From contig BSYO01000025.1 of assembly GCA_033239525.1 (NCBI GenBank), positions 3,196,001 through 3,260,000 of the forward strand: DNA of 64,000 nucleotides, given 5' to 3'. Under the pieces are notes generated by a model, which did not search any database, was not told the origin of the DNA, and saw nothing but the letters and a program-made list of their open reading frames with translations. Below, in pieces: positions 47,819-60,094 of this stretch. The DNA is from Nepenthes gracilis (lineage: Eukaryota; Streptophyta; Magnoliopsida; Caryophyllales; Nepenthaceae). The translations under genes were made by a program, and so were the position numbers. Position 1 is the stretch's first letter; each line of letters begins with the position of its first letter.

Positions 47819-48139
47819 AATCAAAAGAATCCCATAAAAAAAAACAAAGTCTATAGACAAGGGGAAAAAGGGAGTTGAACTTCAGGGAAAATTGGGCCCT
47901 TAACATTCAAAGACCATATACCCTCATTGTGCAAAAGCATATGGAGGGAGACCCTGTTGTAAGCTATTGAGGATGTGGTTTAACCGTTGCTAATCTGGCT
48001 ACATGAATAAGGATTGCTCTTACCCTCCGAGGTAAACGACAAAGAAGTTAAGTGCTTTAAAAAAAACTTTTGCAATGATGGCTAAAACTTTTGTGTAATT
48101 GAAAATATTTGAATTTTGGCTCAAAAAATAATGTTTCTG

Positions 48140-48780
48140 GGTTGCGTGATTTAGAAGGGGGCATTTCGATTGATCTTAAGAAGATTAAAACTATTTCAAA
48201 TTTAGGCTGATTGAAAATTGTGATAACATTTTAGAGTTCTTTTGGAATTACTGGTTATTATAAAAAATTTGTGAAGAATTTTTTGATGATATTTATATAA
48301 CTAACCTGTCTAACTCAGATAAATGAAGAGTTTTATTGGAGGACCGCATAATAACCCCTTTAATCTTAGAAATTTCAAAAGGATCTGGTGAATTTATGGC
48401 TTATTATGATGTGTGAAAAAATTGATTAGGATGTGTTTCAATACAATATGGAAAGATAATTACATACAGGTCAAGACAATTGAAGACATATGAGAAGAAT
48501 TATCTAACACATGATTTGAAGCTAATAGGGGTAATCTTCAAACTAAAAATTTAGAAGCACTATATTCATGTAAAAAGATTTTTAGTACTCAGATTATTAG
48601 GGTTTGAAATGCTTGTTCTTACAGAATGGGTCAAAAATGAGGTGAATGACGTGAATGGACCTTTTAAAGGCTTATGACTATAAAATAAATTACTAGTCGG
48701 GGAAAGTTATTGATGTAGCGGATGCCTTGAGCCACAAAATGACGAAACGAATGGTTTATTTGAAGATTAAGGAAGTGAAA
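48140..48780 (+). pseudogene. RT thumb and RNase H of the Tekay-like element
   Basis: Reads 'GISIDLKKIKTISN', 'SFGITGYYKKFVKNF', 'CVSIQYGKIITYRSRQLK', 'YEKNYLTHDLKLIGV' and 'DYKINY...SGKVIDVADALSHKM' across shifted frames. These are the gypsy RT-RNase H landmarks in order. The RNase H 'YSDAS' site is degraded to 'YYDV'. No integrase follows. Confidence 0.85.
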
Positions 48781-49010
48781 ATGCTAGATTGCATAAAAGA
48801 ATGACATTAACGGGCATTCCCAACGTATGTAAATAATTTTATCATATTTTCAATTATAACAAGAGATAATAGAGAAAAATAAATCAGTTTTTAAACTCAT
48901 CAAATATTGCTAGACATTTAAATAGAGAGTTAATAATGTATTTTAAAATTTGAGTGATGGAATATTAAAGTTTTGAAAGTGGATATCTGTACTTGATATT
49001 AAAATTTTTT

Positions 49011-49011
<1 letters not shown>

Positions 49012-49067
<56 letters not shown>
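49012..49067. repeat. (AT)n microsatellite
   Basis: About 56 bases of nearly uninterrupted AT dinucleotides at the left edge of repeat copy B. Confidence 0.95.
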
Positions 49068-49072
<5 letters not shown>

Positions 49073-49084
49073 ATCAATTAAAGT

Positions 49085-50460
49085 ATACTATTCATCCTTC
49101 ACACTGTTAAAATTATCCTTTTGTGATAGTAGTTATGGCATCTTAATGAATTTTCCATTAGTTTGGTTAGTGAAAAAGAACTTTGGTGAAGAAGAACATA
49201 AATTTGACTAAGATAATGTATTACTTGGAAAAATAATATAATGAATATTATTTTATTTTATTTGTGTTGAAAATAAATATTACTTATAAAAATAAAATAT
49301 AAAACAAATGTGATTACCACCAAGTAGCTAAGTGGGCCTAAGGGAGTTAGGTCCAATTATCCAGCCAAAAACCATAAAATTTTCATAAAATCCGTAAAAT
49401 AGAATTTTTGGAGGAAAAAAAAAATATTATTATCTAAAAAGTTTATATCAAAAATATTGTTTAGCATTTGATTTTCAAGGCTTGTATTTACCAATAATTT
49501 TATAAGTTAAAAAAAAATTGTTCTATTTTTTCATTTCAGTTTCGACGGCATCCGGTTCTAAAAAATAGTTTAGACTGATTTTTTCAGTTTGTGTCCATAA
49601 TATTTACTTATATTGATCATATTTTAGAAATACTAAATGAAATGGACCAGACTGATTAATATTAGAAATACTAATTAATATTTACACATATTAATTAGGT
49701 CTATATGGAAGCCATTCAGATTGTCTTAAGCATTTGAGGAATTTGCGGATGGGCCAATGCCTGATAATATTCCGAAAGATTTGGGCCACATAACCTAGTG
49801 CTCTAAATGAAATGTACCAGTGCTTGTCAAGTGGGCCGTGATTGGGCCTCAGTGGATAATAAATGGTCCAAGCCATTTTATCATAGGCCGGCCCAATTGA
49901 GTCTAGAGCACTGCAAAGAAGTTTCCTTGCATCTACCCATATTCTCATTATGTGTGGGTCAAGATGTAAATGGACAAATGTAAATTATTTTAACATTATA
50001 AAAAAAAATTACTTGATTGTGTGTTAAATTAATAAAATTAAACCTAAACCCCTTAACAAAATCAAGATTTCATTTAAACTTAGGACTTGTATGCTATGAA
50101 GAAGATAATTAGATCTGCTTTTTTTTTTTTTTGGGTATTTATTAGACCCCTACCAATTGATTGTCTTTTATAAGCCACATGGAAATAATTATATTTTTAC
50201 AAATTTTTTTTTCAAATTTGTTTTTTAATAAGATTTGATTTGACTGGGTTAAAAAAAAAAAACAAATAAACAAACAATCCGAAATTAAAACTTTCAATTG
50301 TTATTGTCATGCCATGAAATAGTAAGCATCATCTTTATCATTCAATAGGTGTAGAATGATCTAAAATCACTCAGTTTTGATGAGGGAAGTCATAGCAATG
50401 ATAGACAAACCAAAATTATTCAGACATATTTAATAAGTGGTGATTATACTGTATATAATA
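49085..50460 (+). repeat. Unclassified dispersed repeat, copy B
   Basis: The core (49,339-50,300) matches copies A and C. The first 230 bases (49,085-49,315) instead match 51,818-52,046: 'catccttcaca.tgt.aaaatt', 'gttagtgaaaaagaactt', 'ttattttattttatttg'. This copy contains GGCCGGCCCAATTGAG (49,887 region), preserved in copy C. It has no coding frame. Confidence 0.75.
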
Positions 50461-50534
50461 TAACCAAATATTTTAATTGGTGCTAAACTGCGAGTTATTT
50501 AACTCATGTGTTTTGTGTGACACGACTCGTTTTC

Positions 50535-50770
50535 TTTTTAAAATTTAACAATCAAATGATAGTTGTTTCTGTTTATATAAAAAATAATTAACTAAATAAA
50601 TAAACTATAAATACCCCTTCTTCCTCTTTAACCAACACAAACAATTCTCAACTCTCTTTATTGACTCTCACTCTTGTACAATAAGTGATAGTATAATACT
50701 AATGTAATTATATTATTTTTATTTATTTTAATTTATAATTTATATATTAATATTATCATTTTTATTTATA
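50535..50770 (+). repeat. Promoter-like short repeat, also at 59.74-59.99 kb
   Basis: The layout shared with 59,735-59,990 is: 'aaaaataattaa.taaataaa', a TATAAATA box (50,607), a C/T-rich block, 'aacaattctcaact'-like, 'ctttattg', 'ctcttgta', then 'taattatattatttttatt'. The TATA box followed about 30 bases on by CA-rich initiator-like sequence suggests the promoter/R part of an LTR or of a short non-autonomous element. Confidence 0.55.
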
Positions 50771-50919
50771 TGGTTATCCGTGGAGGAGTCATCGCCATAA
50801 GAGGCCACTTTCCTGGCAAGTGTAGAGTTTGCACCTTGATGTTGACCATTCTTGTCTTCGTACGGGTGGTGGTTAGACTTTTAAATTGATTCCTACAAAT
50901 GGTACTAATGATGCATCCC

Positions 50920-51790
50920 TGAATTCGTGTTATACAGATTAGGGAGTCACCTGATCTTCTACGACAAATCGAATTGTGGCAAGTTTGACCTCCATCTCCG
51001 ATAAGTTGGATCTTGTGTAACACAATGAATAAACAAGAGGTTAAAAGATCAGCGGGACTCAATATTTAATATATCATTCGATATTTAAGTCAAAAATCTT
51101 TTTACAATAAAATAAAGATAAAGAATATAAGGTACAATGATATACGGGTGAGGGGATTAAGTGTGATAGCAAAAGACTTGGTTGTAGTGGTTGCATTCGA
51201 TGGGGAATGACTTTGAGTGGAAGAGAAAGAGAGATCGCACTGGGAATCAGTTTCTTCAAGGGTGGGAGAGAACTTTTTGTTTTCTTTGAGCAATTGAGGG
51301 TAAGAATTGTTCTCCTTTTTTCCATCAGGCATGAAGCCGTATTTGTAATGTTGGCGTTGGTTCAGCCCGATTTGGGCATCAAAGCTAGTAACGGCTACTA
51401 TGTGAGGATTCGTTGAGTTGTCCAAGCGATCTTGATTGTTGGCAATGTCAATTGTCCTTTCGGGGATAGTCATGTAATTATGGGCTATTTTTTTAGAATA
51501 TTCGTCAAGTTGTGTCAACGATCATATAGGTGCCTCCCACATATAGGTGCTGCTCTGATTAGACTGTTGGTCACTAAGTTGGAGGGCTCCTTGCCCTGTG
51601 ATTGATAGATTTGTATAGGGCTATCTGTTAGGCCTGCTTGAGTGCTGTCTCTATCCGCCCATCATGCGGTCGGCCGCAACTAGGTTTGTCGTAGCACCTT
51701 TTGTGTTTTGTACGTTGTGGGATTTTGCTGGGCAAGCCCCTCAAACATGTCAATGGATGGTCTCGATTTTGGGTCAACCCATAAGATTTG
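50920..51790. repeat. LTR-like repeat, related to 43.33-44.51 kb
   Basis: It shares R-region-like words with 43,330-44,510 and ends in a GC-richer block typical of gypsy LTRs. Frames here (51,074-51,518) lack family resemblance. Borders are approximate. Confidence 0.45.
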
Positions 51791-51817
51791 AAAAACCATC
51801 AAAAGCCTATGAATGAA

Positions 51818-52046
51818 AATACACTATCCATCCTTCACATTGTCAAAATTAAAATTATATGATAATAGTTATGGTATCTTAATAAATTTGCCATAAGTAT
51901 GGTTAGTGAAAAAGAACTTCGGTAAAAAATAATATTAGTTTGACTTTGAGAATGCATTACTTTGGAATAACATTATAATGAATATTATTTTATTTTATTT
52001 GGGTCAAAAATAAATATTATCTTTAAAAATAAAATATGAAAAAAAC
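51818..52046 (+). repeat. Partial copy D of the unclassified dispersed repeat
   Basis: Matches only the left 230 bases of copy B and stops abruptly at 52,046, where a GC-richer coding-like patch begins. Confidence 0.75.
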
Positions 52047-52307
52047 ATGATGACCATCACGGTAAGCGGCAAGAAAGGGATAGCCGGCTGGCTACTAATT
52101 GATAGTTCGCCAACACGGTTGGTGCTTGAACATGTTAATGGAGGCGAGCCAGCATCAGCAAGATTGGGTGCAAATGTGGCTGTGAACGGGGCTGGAAATC
52201 AATATCTTAATACTTCATCAATGGATGAACTCGTATTTTATATAGAATTAATTAATTTCACTTCTGTGATAGTAAATATTCTTATAAAATGCTTTTTCAA
52301 TAGTTGA
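52047..52307 (+). other. Coding-like patch of unknown origin (86 codons)
   Basis: An ATG-started frame reads VSGKKGIAGWLLIDSS, then PTRLVLEHVNGGEPASARLG, then ANVAVNGAGNQYLN. The first 170 bases are GC-richer and have protein-like composition, unlike the flanks; the tail turns AT-rich and random-looking. A splice-like 'gtattt' may end an exon near 52,230. I do not recognise the protein. It may be a captured host-gene fragment or chance; no promoter is visible. Confidence 0.3.
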
Positions 52308-53250
52308 TAGGGACAACTATAGTGGGCTGACCCAAAAGGATAAGTGGCTCAAAATCCAGTGGCTCGTTTAGACTTAGGACGGTCAATGCTGTCGTTGACC
52401 GAATAGGCATCCTAAGTAGGCCAAACACAGCCCAAAATAAACGCGGGCCAAATTATAGTTGGCCTATGCCCACCTTCCCAAGCTCAATGATCATCTGTCC
52501 TAATTCTTCACGGTTCTAAGAATACCAACCCTTTCTATAACGAAAATCTTTCAGAATCAGAACATATCCCGAAAAGAAGGCTCTTAAATCAGCGCGCAAC
52601 CCTCAGAGTCAACCTCAACAATCACTATACGCGACATCTCTACAGAAGGAAAAGAATCCTCCTTCCTAACCGTTACAGTCCAGAATGACGCCTGCACCCA
52701 CACGAGAGAAGAAAACTACCCCCTCAGAGGACAAACATCCTGTCTCGCCACCTAGGGAAGGTAATAGAGGCCCACGATTATAAAAGGTTATGGAGACTTA
52801 CTCTATAGACACACTCTCTTAAATACTCAAATTAACGGCAGCTCTCCAATCTCTCAAGCACCCAATCACTCTCCTCTCCTCTCTCTCTCTCTGTGTTACT
52901 AGCTCCTTGCAAACCCAGTATTTAGAAAAATTGTTCTCCATGTGCACTCCACAACTGAAACCACTCTCTACGAATGCACATCTATTCCTCATTCTCCAAT
53001 TTCTCACCCAGTATTTATCTTTGTATCCTCTATATTTATTTTTTTTATTTTCAGAAGGTCGATTATTTACTTGAATATCGAAGAATAAATCAGGGAGTGA
53101 GTCCCACCATTTTTTCTGATTTTTCATCATTTATTATGGTATGCAAGATTCCAAATGTATCAGACGGTGATCGAAATTCGAAGAGTATTTTAATTCAAAT
53201 CCGTTCAAAATTTAGATTTAAGATGCATAAGTAGCCATTTGTCATTAATT
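52308..53250 (+). repeat. Putative LTR fragment
   Basis: It starts near TGATAGGGACAACTATAGTG (52,304) and has a GC-rich body. A clear TATA box (TTATAAAAGG, about 52,780) precedes 'actctatagacaca' and a CT-rich leader (52,872-52,892), the layout of a plant LTR promoter. No partner LTR or pol was found in the window. Confidence 0.4.
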
Positions 53251-53399
53251 TAAATGATAAAAATAAGATCAAAATATCTATCATGGGTCATATTCATTTC
53301 TGTTTTATTAATCACAATGAAGCATGGGAACAGTGGCAGCATGTACAATGAGGGTAGTACAACTCGTAGATTAGGGTAAGTTACTCGGAGTTATTTCCA

Positions 53400-53828
53400 A
53401 TTTGTGCCAAAAAGACCTATTGATGAGACAATCCCTTGCACTTAGTTCAATTTATAAAATTTAGATAAGTGTTATTTTATATACATTATAATATTATTAA
53501 AATATCATATTTGATAACTGATACAAATTATATTGGAGGTTTATTAGTTTGGATAGCCATATAAAAGATCTCATATTTCTTCGCTTTGATTATAATTGTA
53601 TAAAAAATTGGGATTGACCTTTAGAATTTCTTTTTCTTTTCTTCTTTTTTTATAATTTTTTTTTTTTTGGGGATTGTTGTCTTATGCATATTTAGAGGTT
53701 GACCTAATTAAAATCATACTCAAACTTAATTTAGTTGAAATATAATTGTCGCTAAATCAGCATGAGGGAGTTAGGTCCAATTATGAGGGTCAAAAACCAT
53801 ATTGGTATTCATCCATTGTTGAACTCAG

Positions 53829-53870
<42 letters not shown>

Positions 53871-54970
53871 TATTTTAAGCCATTTTATTTGAAAATTTCA
53901 TAAAATTCATAAAATAAAATATTTAGAGAAAAATATTATCTAAATAGACATTTTAAATGAATAATTATTATCTAAAAAGCTAGTACCGAAAATATTATTT
54001 CTGATGTGATTTTCAACACTTGTATTTATCAAAAGTATATTTACAAAAAAAAAGTAGTTCAATCTTTTTTTAACCGGCGGCCACATGGAGTCCTTAAAAT
54101 TAATTAAGACTGATTTTTTCAGTTTATATAAACAATATTTATATATATTGATCATATTTTAAAAGTTTTAAATGAAATGGATCAAGCTAATTAGGCATTA
54201 CGATATTGATTTGTCTATTAGGAAGCCATGCAGATTATCTAGAGCATTTGAGAAATTCACGAATGGGCCAACTCCCAAGATTTGGGCCAAAGAATCCAGT
54301 GCTCTAAATTAATCGTACCCATGCTTGTCCAATGGGCTGTGTTTGGGCCTCGGTGGATAACAAATGGACTAAGCCATTTAATCTTAGGCCGGCCCAATTG
54401 AGAATATGGCATTAACCCATATTCTCATTATGTGGAGTCAGAATGTGATATAATAATATAAATGGACAAATGTGAATTATTTTAATGATATAATAAAAAA
54501 TTTTTAATTGATTTTGTTTTAAACTAATAAAATTAAACCTAAAACCTTTAATAAGAGCAAGATTTTATTTAAACTTAGTACTTAAATGCTATGAAGTAGA
54601 TAATTAGATTTGATTTTTTTTTTGTCTTTCATAAGCAATATATGGAACTTATTTTAAATAATTATATTTTTGTGGATTATTTTTGTCAAATTTTTTTATT
54701 TATAAGATTTGATTGGATTAAAAAAAAAACAATAACCATCCAAAATTAGGCCTTTCAATCGCTATTGACATACCATTGACTCGTAAGTATCATCTTTATC
54801 ATCCAATAAGTTGTATTCAATGATGTGGGGTCCAATAGGCAATGGATGGTCAAAAATCACTCGATTTTGTTGAGGTGGGTCCCACAAATTATAAATGAAC
54901 TGAAATCTCTTGGACATATTCGATAAATATGGTAATTAGACCATATTTAGTATAGTCTAATATTTTAATT
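53400..54970 (+). repeat. Unclassified dispersed repeat, copy C
   Basis: This is the longest copy. It matches copy A from the start ('gagacaatcccttgcactta') and copies A and B through the core, then copy B alone in the tail ('agtatcatctttatcatccaata', 'aaaatcactcgattttg'). It has an internal (AT)n at 53,835-53,862. There is no coding frame. Confidence 0.78.
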
Positions 54971-54984
54971 TCTGTAAGGTTACG

Positions 54985-55270
54985 TGTAACGCGAGGAATA
55001 TGTTATATAATTAATTTTGATAGTTATTCTTAATCACCCTTATGCTTAAAATTTGTATAGTTGGACTGATGTGTGGGCCTAACAAGTTAGAGTAATTGAA
55101 TCAAGAAACTTAGAAGTTAATGATTGGGCAACTGACTTAAATTTATATTAATTAGTGAATTAGGTTAAGTTAATTTAATTACGAACAGAGTTAAGTAAAT
55201 TAAGATGTGACAGGTAAGCCTTAGTGTATTAAAATATGTTAAAAATATTAACATTTAAAATATTAAAAAA

Positions 55271-55330
<60 letters not shown>

Positions 55331-57717
55331 GACGGAGGAAAGGAAAAAGAAGTAAAGAAAAGAGATGACGGAAAAGGAAGAGAGAAAGAAAATGAATGAA
55401 TGGGAAGAAGGAAAGAGAGAAAAGAGGGAAAGAAGGAAGGCGCACAGTGGGGTAGCGACGATAGAGGATAGAAATCGGCCTCAAATGGAAACCTTGGGCG
55501 AAGCCCTAACTCGCCCTTCTCATTATTTAAGGTGGCAGTAGGGTTAGGGAAGGTAAGAGAAGAGGAACCGAAGAGGAAGAACTCAGGGAAGTAGAAACCG
55601 CCGTCGTCGATCAGGAAATTAAGCAAGTAAAGTTTCTTCATCACAAAATTAAATCTCCTTTTATTCTTGTTGATGCAAATACTCTGATTTTATACCCTGA
55701 TTTGGTGGAAAACTGTTGAAAGTCGAGGGTTACAATTCAGGAAACCCGAATGCAGAGCTCCGGCTCGGTGAGGGAATGACTAGCTCTTTTGAATGAATGA
55801 TAAATTGGGGCTTCGTAAATTATCTAATTGAGTTATGAAGTATCGATTTTGCGTGTTGTACCCCGATTTTTGGGGATTTTGGAGTCATCGAGGAAACAGA
55901 GCATTGTGCTCTATTTCCTCGTTTTCCAAGAGGGATTTAGTGACCTGGAGGGGCATGGGAACTTGGACCCATTATTTTGCAAGTAATCTCCCTATTTTGC
56001 AAGTATTATTCCATTTTCTCCTCGTAAAAATTCCTGATTCCTACAAGTAAACAATCCTAGTTTCCGTAAGTAATTTTGCTTCCCGTATGCTAGTATTCTA
56101 CTGTTACTTCACCTTCTCTTGCCATCAATTGTTATTCTTCTTTATTGATGTTTAATTTGGTGCTTTGTCATCGGATTTATTTTGTGGAAACTGATTAATC
56201 TGGGTTGGAATTGGAATCGGGAAATCAAGGCCTCATGCTCGGTTGACGCGTCTAGCCATTGGCAAAGAGGCACGGTGCGAGTGCGTGTGTGCAAAGTGCG
56301 CAGTGCGTGGTTATGTGTTCGGCAACAGTGTGTACCAACAGTTTATACTGGTAGATACGTACGGCTGTGGGTATTAGTAGACCAGTTGTGCGTATAGCTG
56401 TGTGAGGAGCCGTGTGTATATTTACGACATTTGCGTGCATGTGTATTCGGTGTGTGTGTGTGTGAGGCTGTGTGTAGGTTAACTGCCGTGTGGCAGTGTG
56501 TGTGTTGTTGTATATATATATGTGGTTGTTATATTTATATATATTTACAGTAGAATGTGTTTTTATAAATCTATGCATGTGAGTTTGGTATGTTTGAAAT
56601 AATAATAGTTAGTTAAGTGATTAATCCTGTATCTCATTGATGAAATTCGGTAAAATTATTTTTTTCATTAACCTTAGTGGTGTACGTATGTCTTATTGGC
56701 ACTCCATGGATAAGTAAAGGAGAGTAATGAGAATTTGTGAGACCTTGGAGTAGTCTATACTTTTACAATACTGATTCCATTCGAGAGGTTGACATCGTTG
56801 ATATTGAAAAGGAATACTTATAACCTCGTGACCATCATGGAGGATGATATTTGTGATATCATGGCGAGGGGTATTGGAGATGGTATGAGCATACTATCGG
56901 TACAACCTCTGGGAGGACTGTAGGGGTAGTGGGGATACCATGGATACCGGATAACTTTGTGGGACTTACCCAACCGTTGGGGTATAAATACGCGGCCTTT
57001 AGTTCACTATAGTAGAATAAGGTCCATGGAGACTTTTGGATCATTTGTGCGGTTATAACCTCGTATTAAGATAATGATCGGATTCAGTGGAATCTATATT
57101 ACCTTCTTAATATCCAATTGTTCATATGGCTTTCGGGTCGTGAATACGACATGTTATTGAGTTTCGGACGGTGCTTGATATATTACCTACTATTATTAAT
57201 TTTATTCATTATTTTATCGTCTGGGATGCTTAATTGTACTCTTCTATTATTATTTATTTTTACTTGTTGGGCATTCGGCTCACTTTTACATTTTATTGGT
57301 TCCAGAGTAGATAGGTTGATACCAAAATAAAAGATATTGCGTGTTACCGTGTAAACTCTAGGTAGAGATGATCTTAGAGATTAAAGCTTCCATGAAGAGA
57401 CCTAAGATTTTTCTTGTTGTTGGTTCAATTACTATTTGACTTTTATTAGATTTTCTTTATGAGGATTAATATTTTGGACATCGATATCATTTATTAAAGT
57501 TATTTATTACTATTATGGATATTTATTTAATGATGCAATTATAATGATCATTTATAGTATCCTAATTATTAGTAATGTAATGATTAGAATACAATCAAGT
57601 TGTTTGGTGTTGCAATCTGTGACTGGTAATTGATGATTTTGAATGATCCAAGATTTTTATTTGGATGGTCCGAGTCGAGTTCGGGAAATCGAGTTCGGGT
57701 CATTACACCATGAGTTA
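54985..57717 (+). repeat. Related Tekay-like LTR, probably solo
   Basis: Matches the 5' LTR at 44.6-47.4 kb. It starts near TGTAACGCGAGG and ends near TCATTACA (57,717). No primer site, gag or pol follows, so it is likely a solo LTR. I could not find a target-site duplication, so the borders are tentative. It has a long (AAT)n tract (55,273-55,330), a GC-richer 'leader' block (55,330-56,400) and a GT-rich microsatellite (56,450-56,515). Confidence 0.65.
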
Positions 57718-57899
57718 GCTAACCCACATATTACGGCCCAAATCCAAATATTATTAATTTACCAAATTATTGTCTAATTTACATTCAGATGTTTTTCCGT
57801 CGATATTTTGACTAACCATAATAAATTAATACAATATTATACACATGATCAAAAACATGTGTCATGTCTCATGTGGCACCGATATCGACCCAACCGTGA

Positions 57900-59709
57900 C
57901 GTTAAATTTTATGTAAGGATTAATGTCGGTCTAATACATAATTAAAGTAATAAAATTTGTGGAAGCAACCAACATCCATGACTTTACAAATTGCAATCAA
58001 AATACTGAAATGTCCGACATTCAACTTAACAATCACTGCTGTTGATCGATACCACGATATGTCACTATCAATGTTCTAAAGCTGTCTAAAAAATAGATAC
58101 AATATATTAAACATTTTAAAACTGTCCCAAAACTGAAATACTACAATATGAATATCCTAAAAATCAAATATTATTATCCAAAACTCTTGATCAATTAAAA
58201 TATAATATTTGACACGTTAACTAATGTTAATAATCATAAAATAATATCATATTAGCTAAATTTTAGATTCTAAGTTCTTCAATCAAGATCATCTTTCATA
58301 ACTATTCATTCGACAGGTATTCAAGTCTTTCATCGGAAGGGTTAGTAAAATAGTAAAGAGTAAGCCAAAATCTCAATAATGCATATAATATATCAAATGA
58401 TCATATACAATTTACATTTAAAACACATCGGAATAATCAATATATCAGATTTTATTGATATGCTATAAAATTTTATAACAATTACATAAATCAGCTTATG
58501 TGGGATTTTTAGATTTTCTTATATATTTTTACTTAATTTAAATCATCAAATCATGTTCAAATTTGATTTTTATTAGGAACCAGAATCAGTAGGCTTTACT
58601 AACTAAACAATAAACAATCAAAATTTGGATTATATTTATTTTCATATAATAAAAAATCGTATGCTATTACTCAAGATCCGTAAGTAGGTTGTCATACATA
58701 TAACTCTATAGATGGGGTTAAACACCACTTTTTACCCGTGAATAATAGATTCAAATTTTGATATACCACTATAATACATTAAGATATACCATAATATACT
58801 GTCCGTTAAAATTTAATTATGGTCCAATATAATTCTTTAAAAAAATCTATATTTTTCTTCATAATTCTTAAGTTTCTCATTCATGAAAAAAATGATTATA
58901 TTTTTTGATATGTGTAAATTTTTCTTTCAAAATTCTGTAATTTCTTAGTTTAAAACACTGAATTATAATGGCTTTAATTATGTATAATCATCCTTAGCAA
59001 TTTATTGTAGAAAATTCGGTGAAAACAATGTAGGAATCAGTTTCATCTGAATTTTGCTAGAAATTCAGTTTGTATACACATATTGCAGATGGGCAATGGA
59101 TATTTTTAGAACATATATTTTATTATTTTTAGACATGCAAGAAAGCTTTTTACGAATTTAAGTATAAAGGAACATAATATCATGTTCCTAGTACATACAT
59201 GCATGCCGACTATATTGCAGAAAATAGCTATAATATCCAATATATAGATAAAAAAATTGGAATGCACTTACTTAATTTGATTCTCACTAAATTCTAGTTT
59301 TAATCAATTTAATTTTAAATTTTTTGACTTTTTCTTACTTCCTCTCTCTCTTGCCCTCATCGGCTTCTCTCTACTCTCTCAAGCTACTTTGAAAAAATGA
59401 CAAAAATTAGTCGACTACATTTATTTATACAGATTGTCACTCAAACTTTTGTCGAGTGTTGAGTTACTGGACTGCAACACTCAGGCACTGCTTGAGCATG
59501 CTTCGAGCGAGCACAATCTGCCAACCATCACTCAAGCAGCCCCTTGGCAAGCCTCAGGCGCTAACCCCACCGCTTTTGGCACTTAGGCGCTGAATATTTC
59601 GGTTCAATTTTGATTTTTTAATCTAGTTTTTATAATCAATTAATCTCAATTTTAATTATATTAATTTAATTAATTAAAATTATCATAAATTAAAGATTTA
59701 TACCTTACA
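57900..59709 (-). repeat. LTR relative of the first Ty3/gypsy element
   Basis: Shares with the LTRs at 3.8-5.5 and 9.85-11.5 kb: 'tatgctattactcaagatccgtaagtag'-like text at 58,660, 'aacaccactttttac', a CT-rich tract (59,340-59,380), 'aaaattagtcgactac' and a TACA end at 59,709. On the minus strand TGGTATCGATCA at about 58,040-58,052 resembles a primer site. No pol is attached in the window. Confidence 0.6.
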
Positions 59710-59734
59710 CCTCATGCCATATCTAATATGGCCT

Positions 59735-59990
59735 ACTTTTTTAAAAAAAATTCAACAATTATCTTGCCATTGTACCTTTTTTATATTAAAAATAATTAAT
59801 TAAATAAAAATTATAAATATTCCTTCCCTCCTCTTCTCGCAAAGCAAACATTTCTTTACTAACTTTCTTTATTGTTTACTTTCTTACTCTTGTATAGGAA
59901 GTAAAAACATGTTTCGATATAATTATATTATTTTTATTGATTTTAAGTAATAATTTATATATTAGTATTATTATTTTATTTATAACTTAA
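59735..59990 (+). repeat. Promoter-like short repeat, second copy
   Basis: Homologous to 50,535-50,770, with the same TATAAATA-like box (59,811), pyrimidine block and 'actttctttattg...cttactcttgta' tail. Confidence 0.55.
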
Positions 59991-60094
59991 TTAATAATTA
60001 AATTTAAATATTAAATTATAATTTATAAATAGGGTATTTTTAATATATTTATATCAATATTATTATAAAATAAAAAAATAATTATTTAAATATT

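Larger units (their letters stand above)
44563..48800 (+). mobile_element. Tekay-like Ty3/gypsy element, decayed, no 3' LTR found
   Basis: A long LTR (about 44,563-47,447) matches about 54,985-57,717. It is followed by Gag (47,576-47,818), a ruined zinc knuckle and an RT-thumb/RNase H region (48,140-48,780), all on the plus strand. Protease, most of RT and integrase are deleted. The LTR length (about 2.7-2.9 kb) suits the Tekay/Del group. The left border is tentative. Confidence 0.78.

Noticed and set aside
55255..55644. 129-codon frame with a poly-Tyr tail
   Set aside because: Translation of an (AAT)n tract in the related LTR; not conserved as a frame in the other copy.
56182..56578. Val/Cys- and His/Thr-rich frames on both strands
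   Set aside because: Translations of a GT-rich microsatellite region in the LTR.
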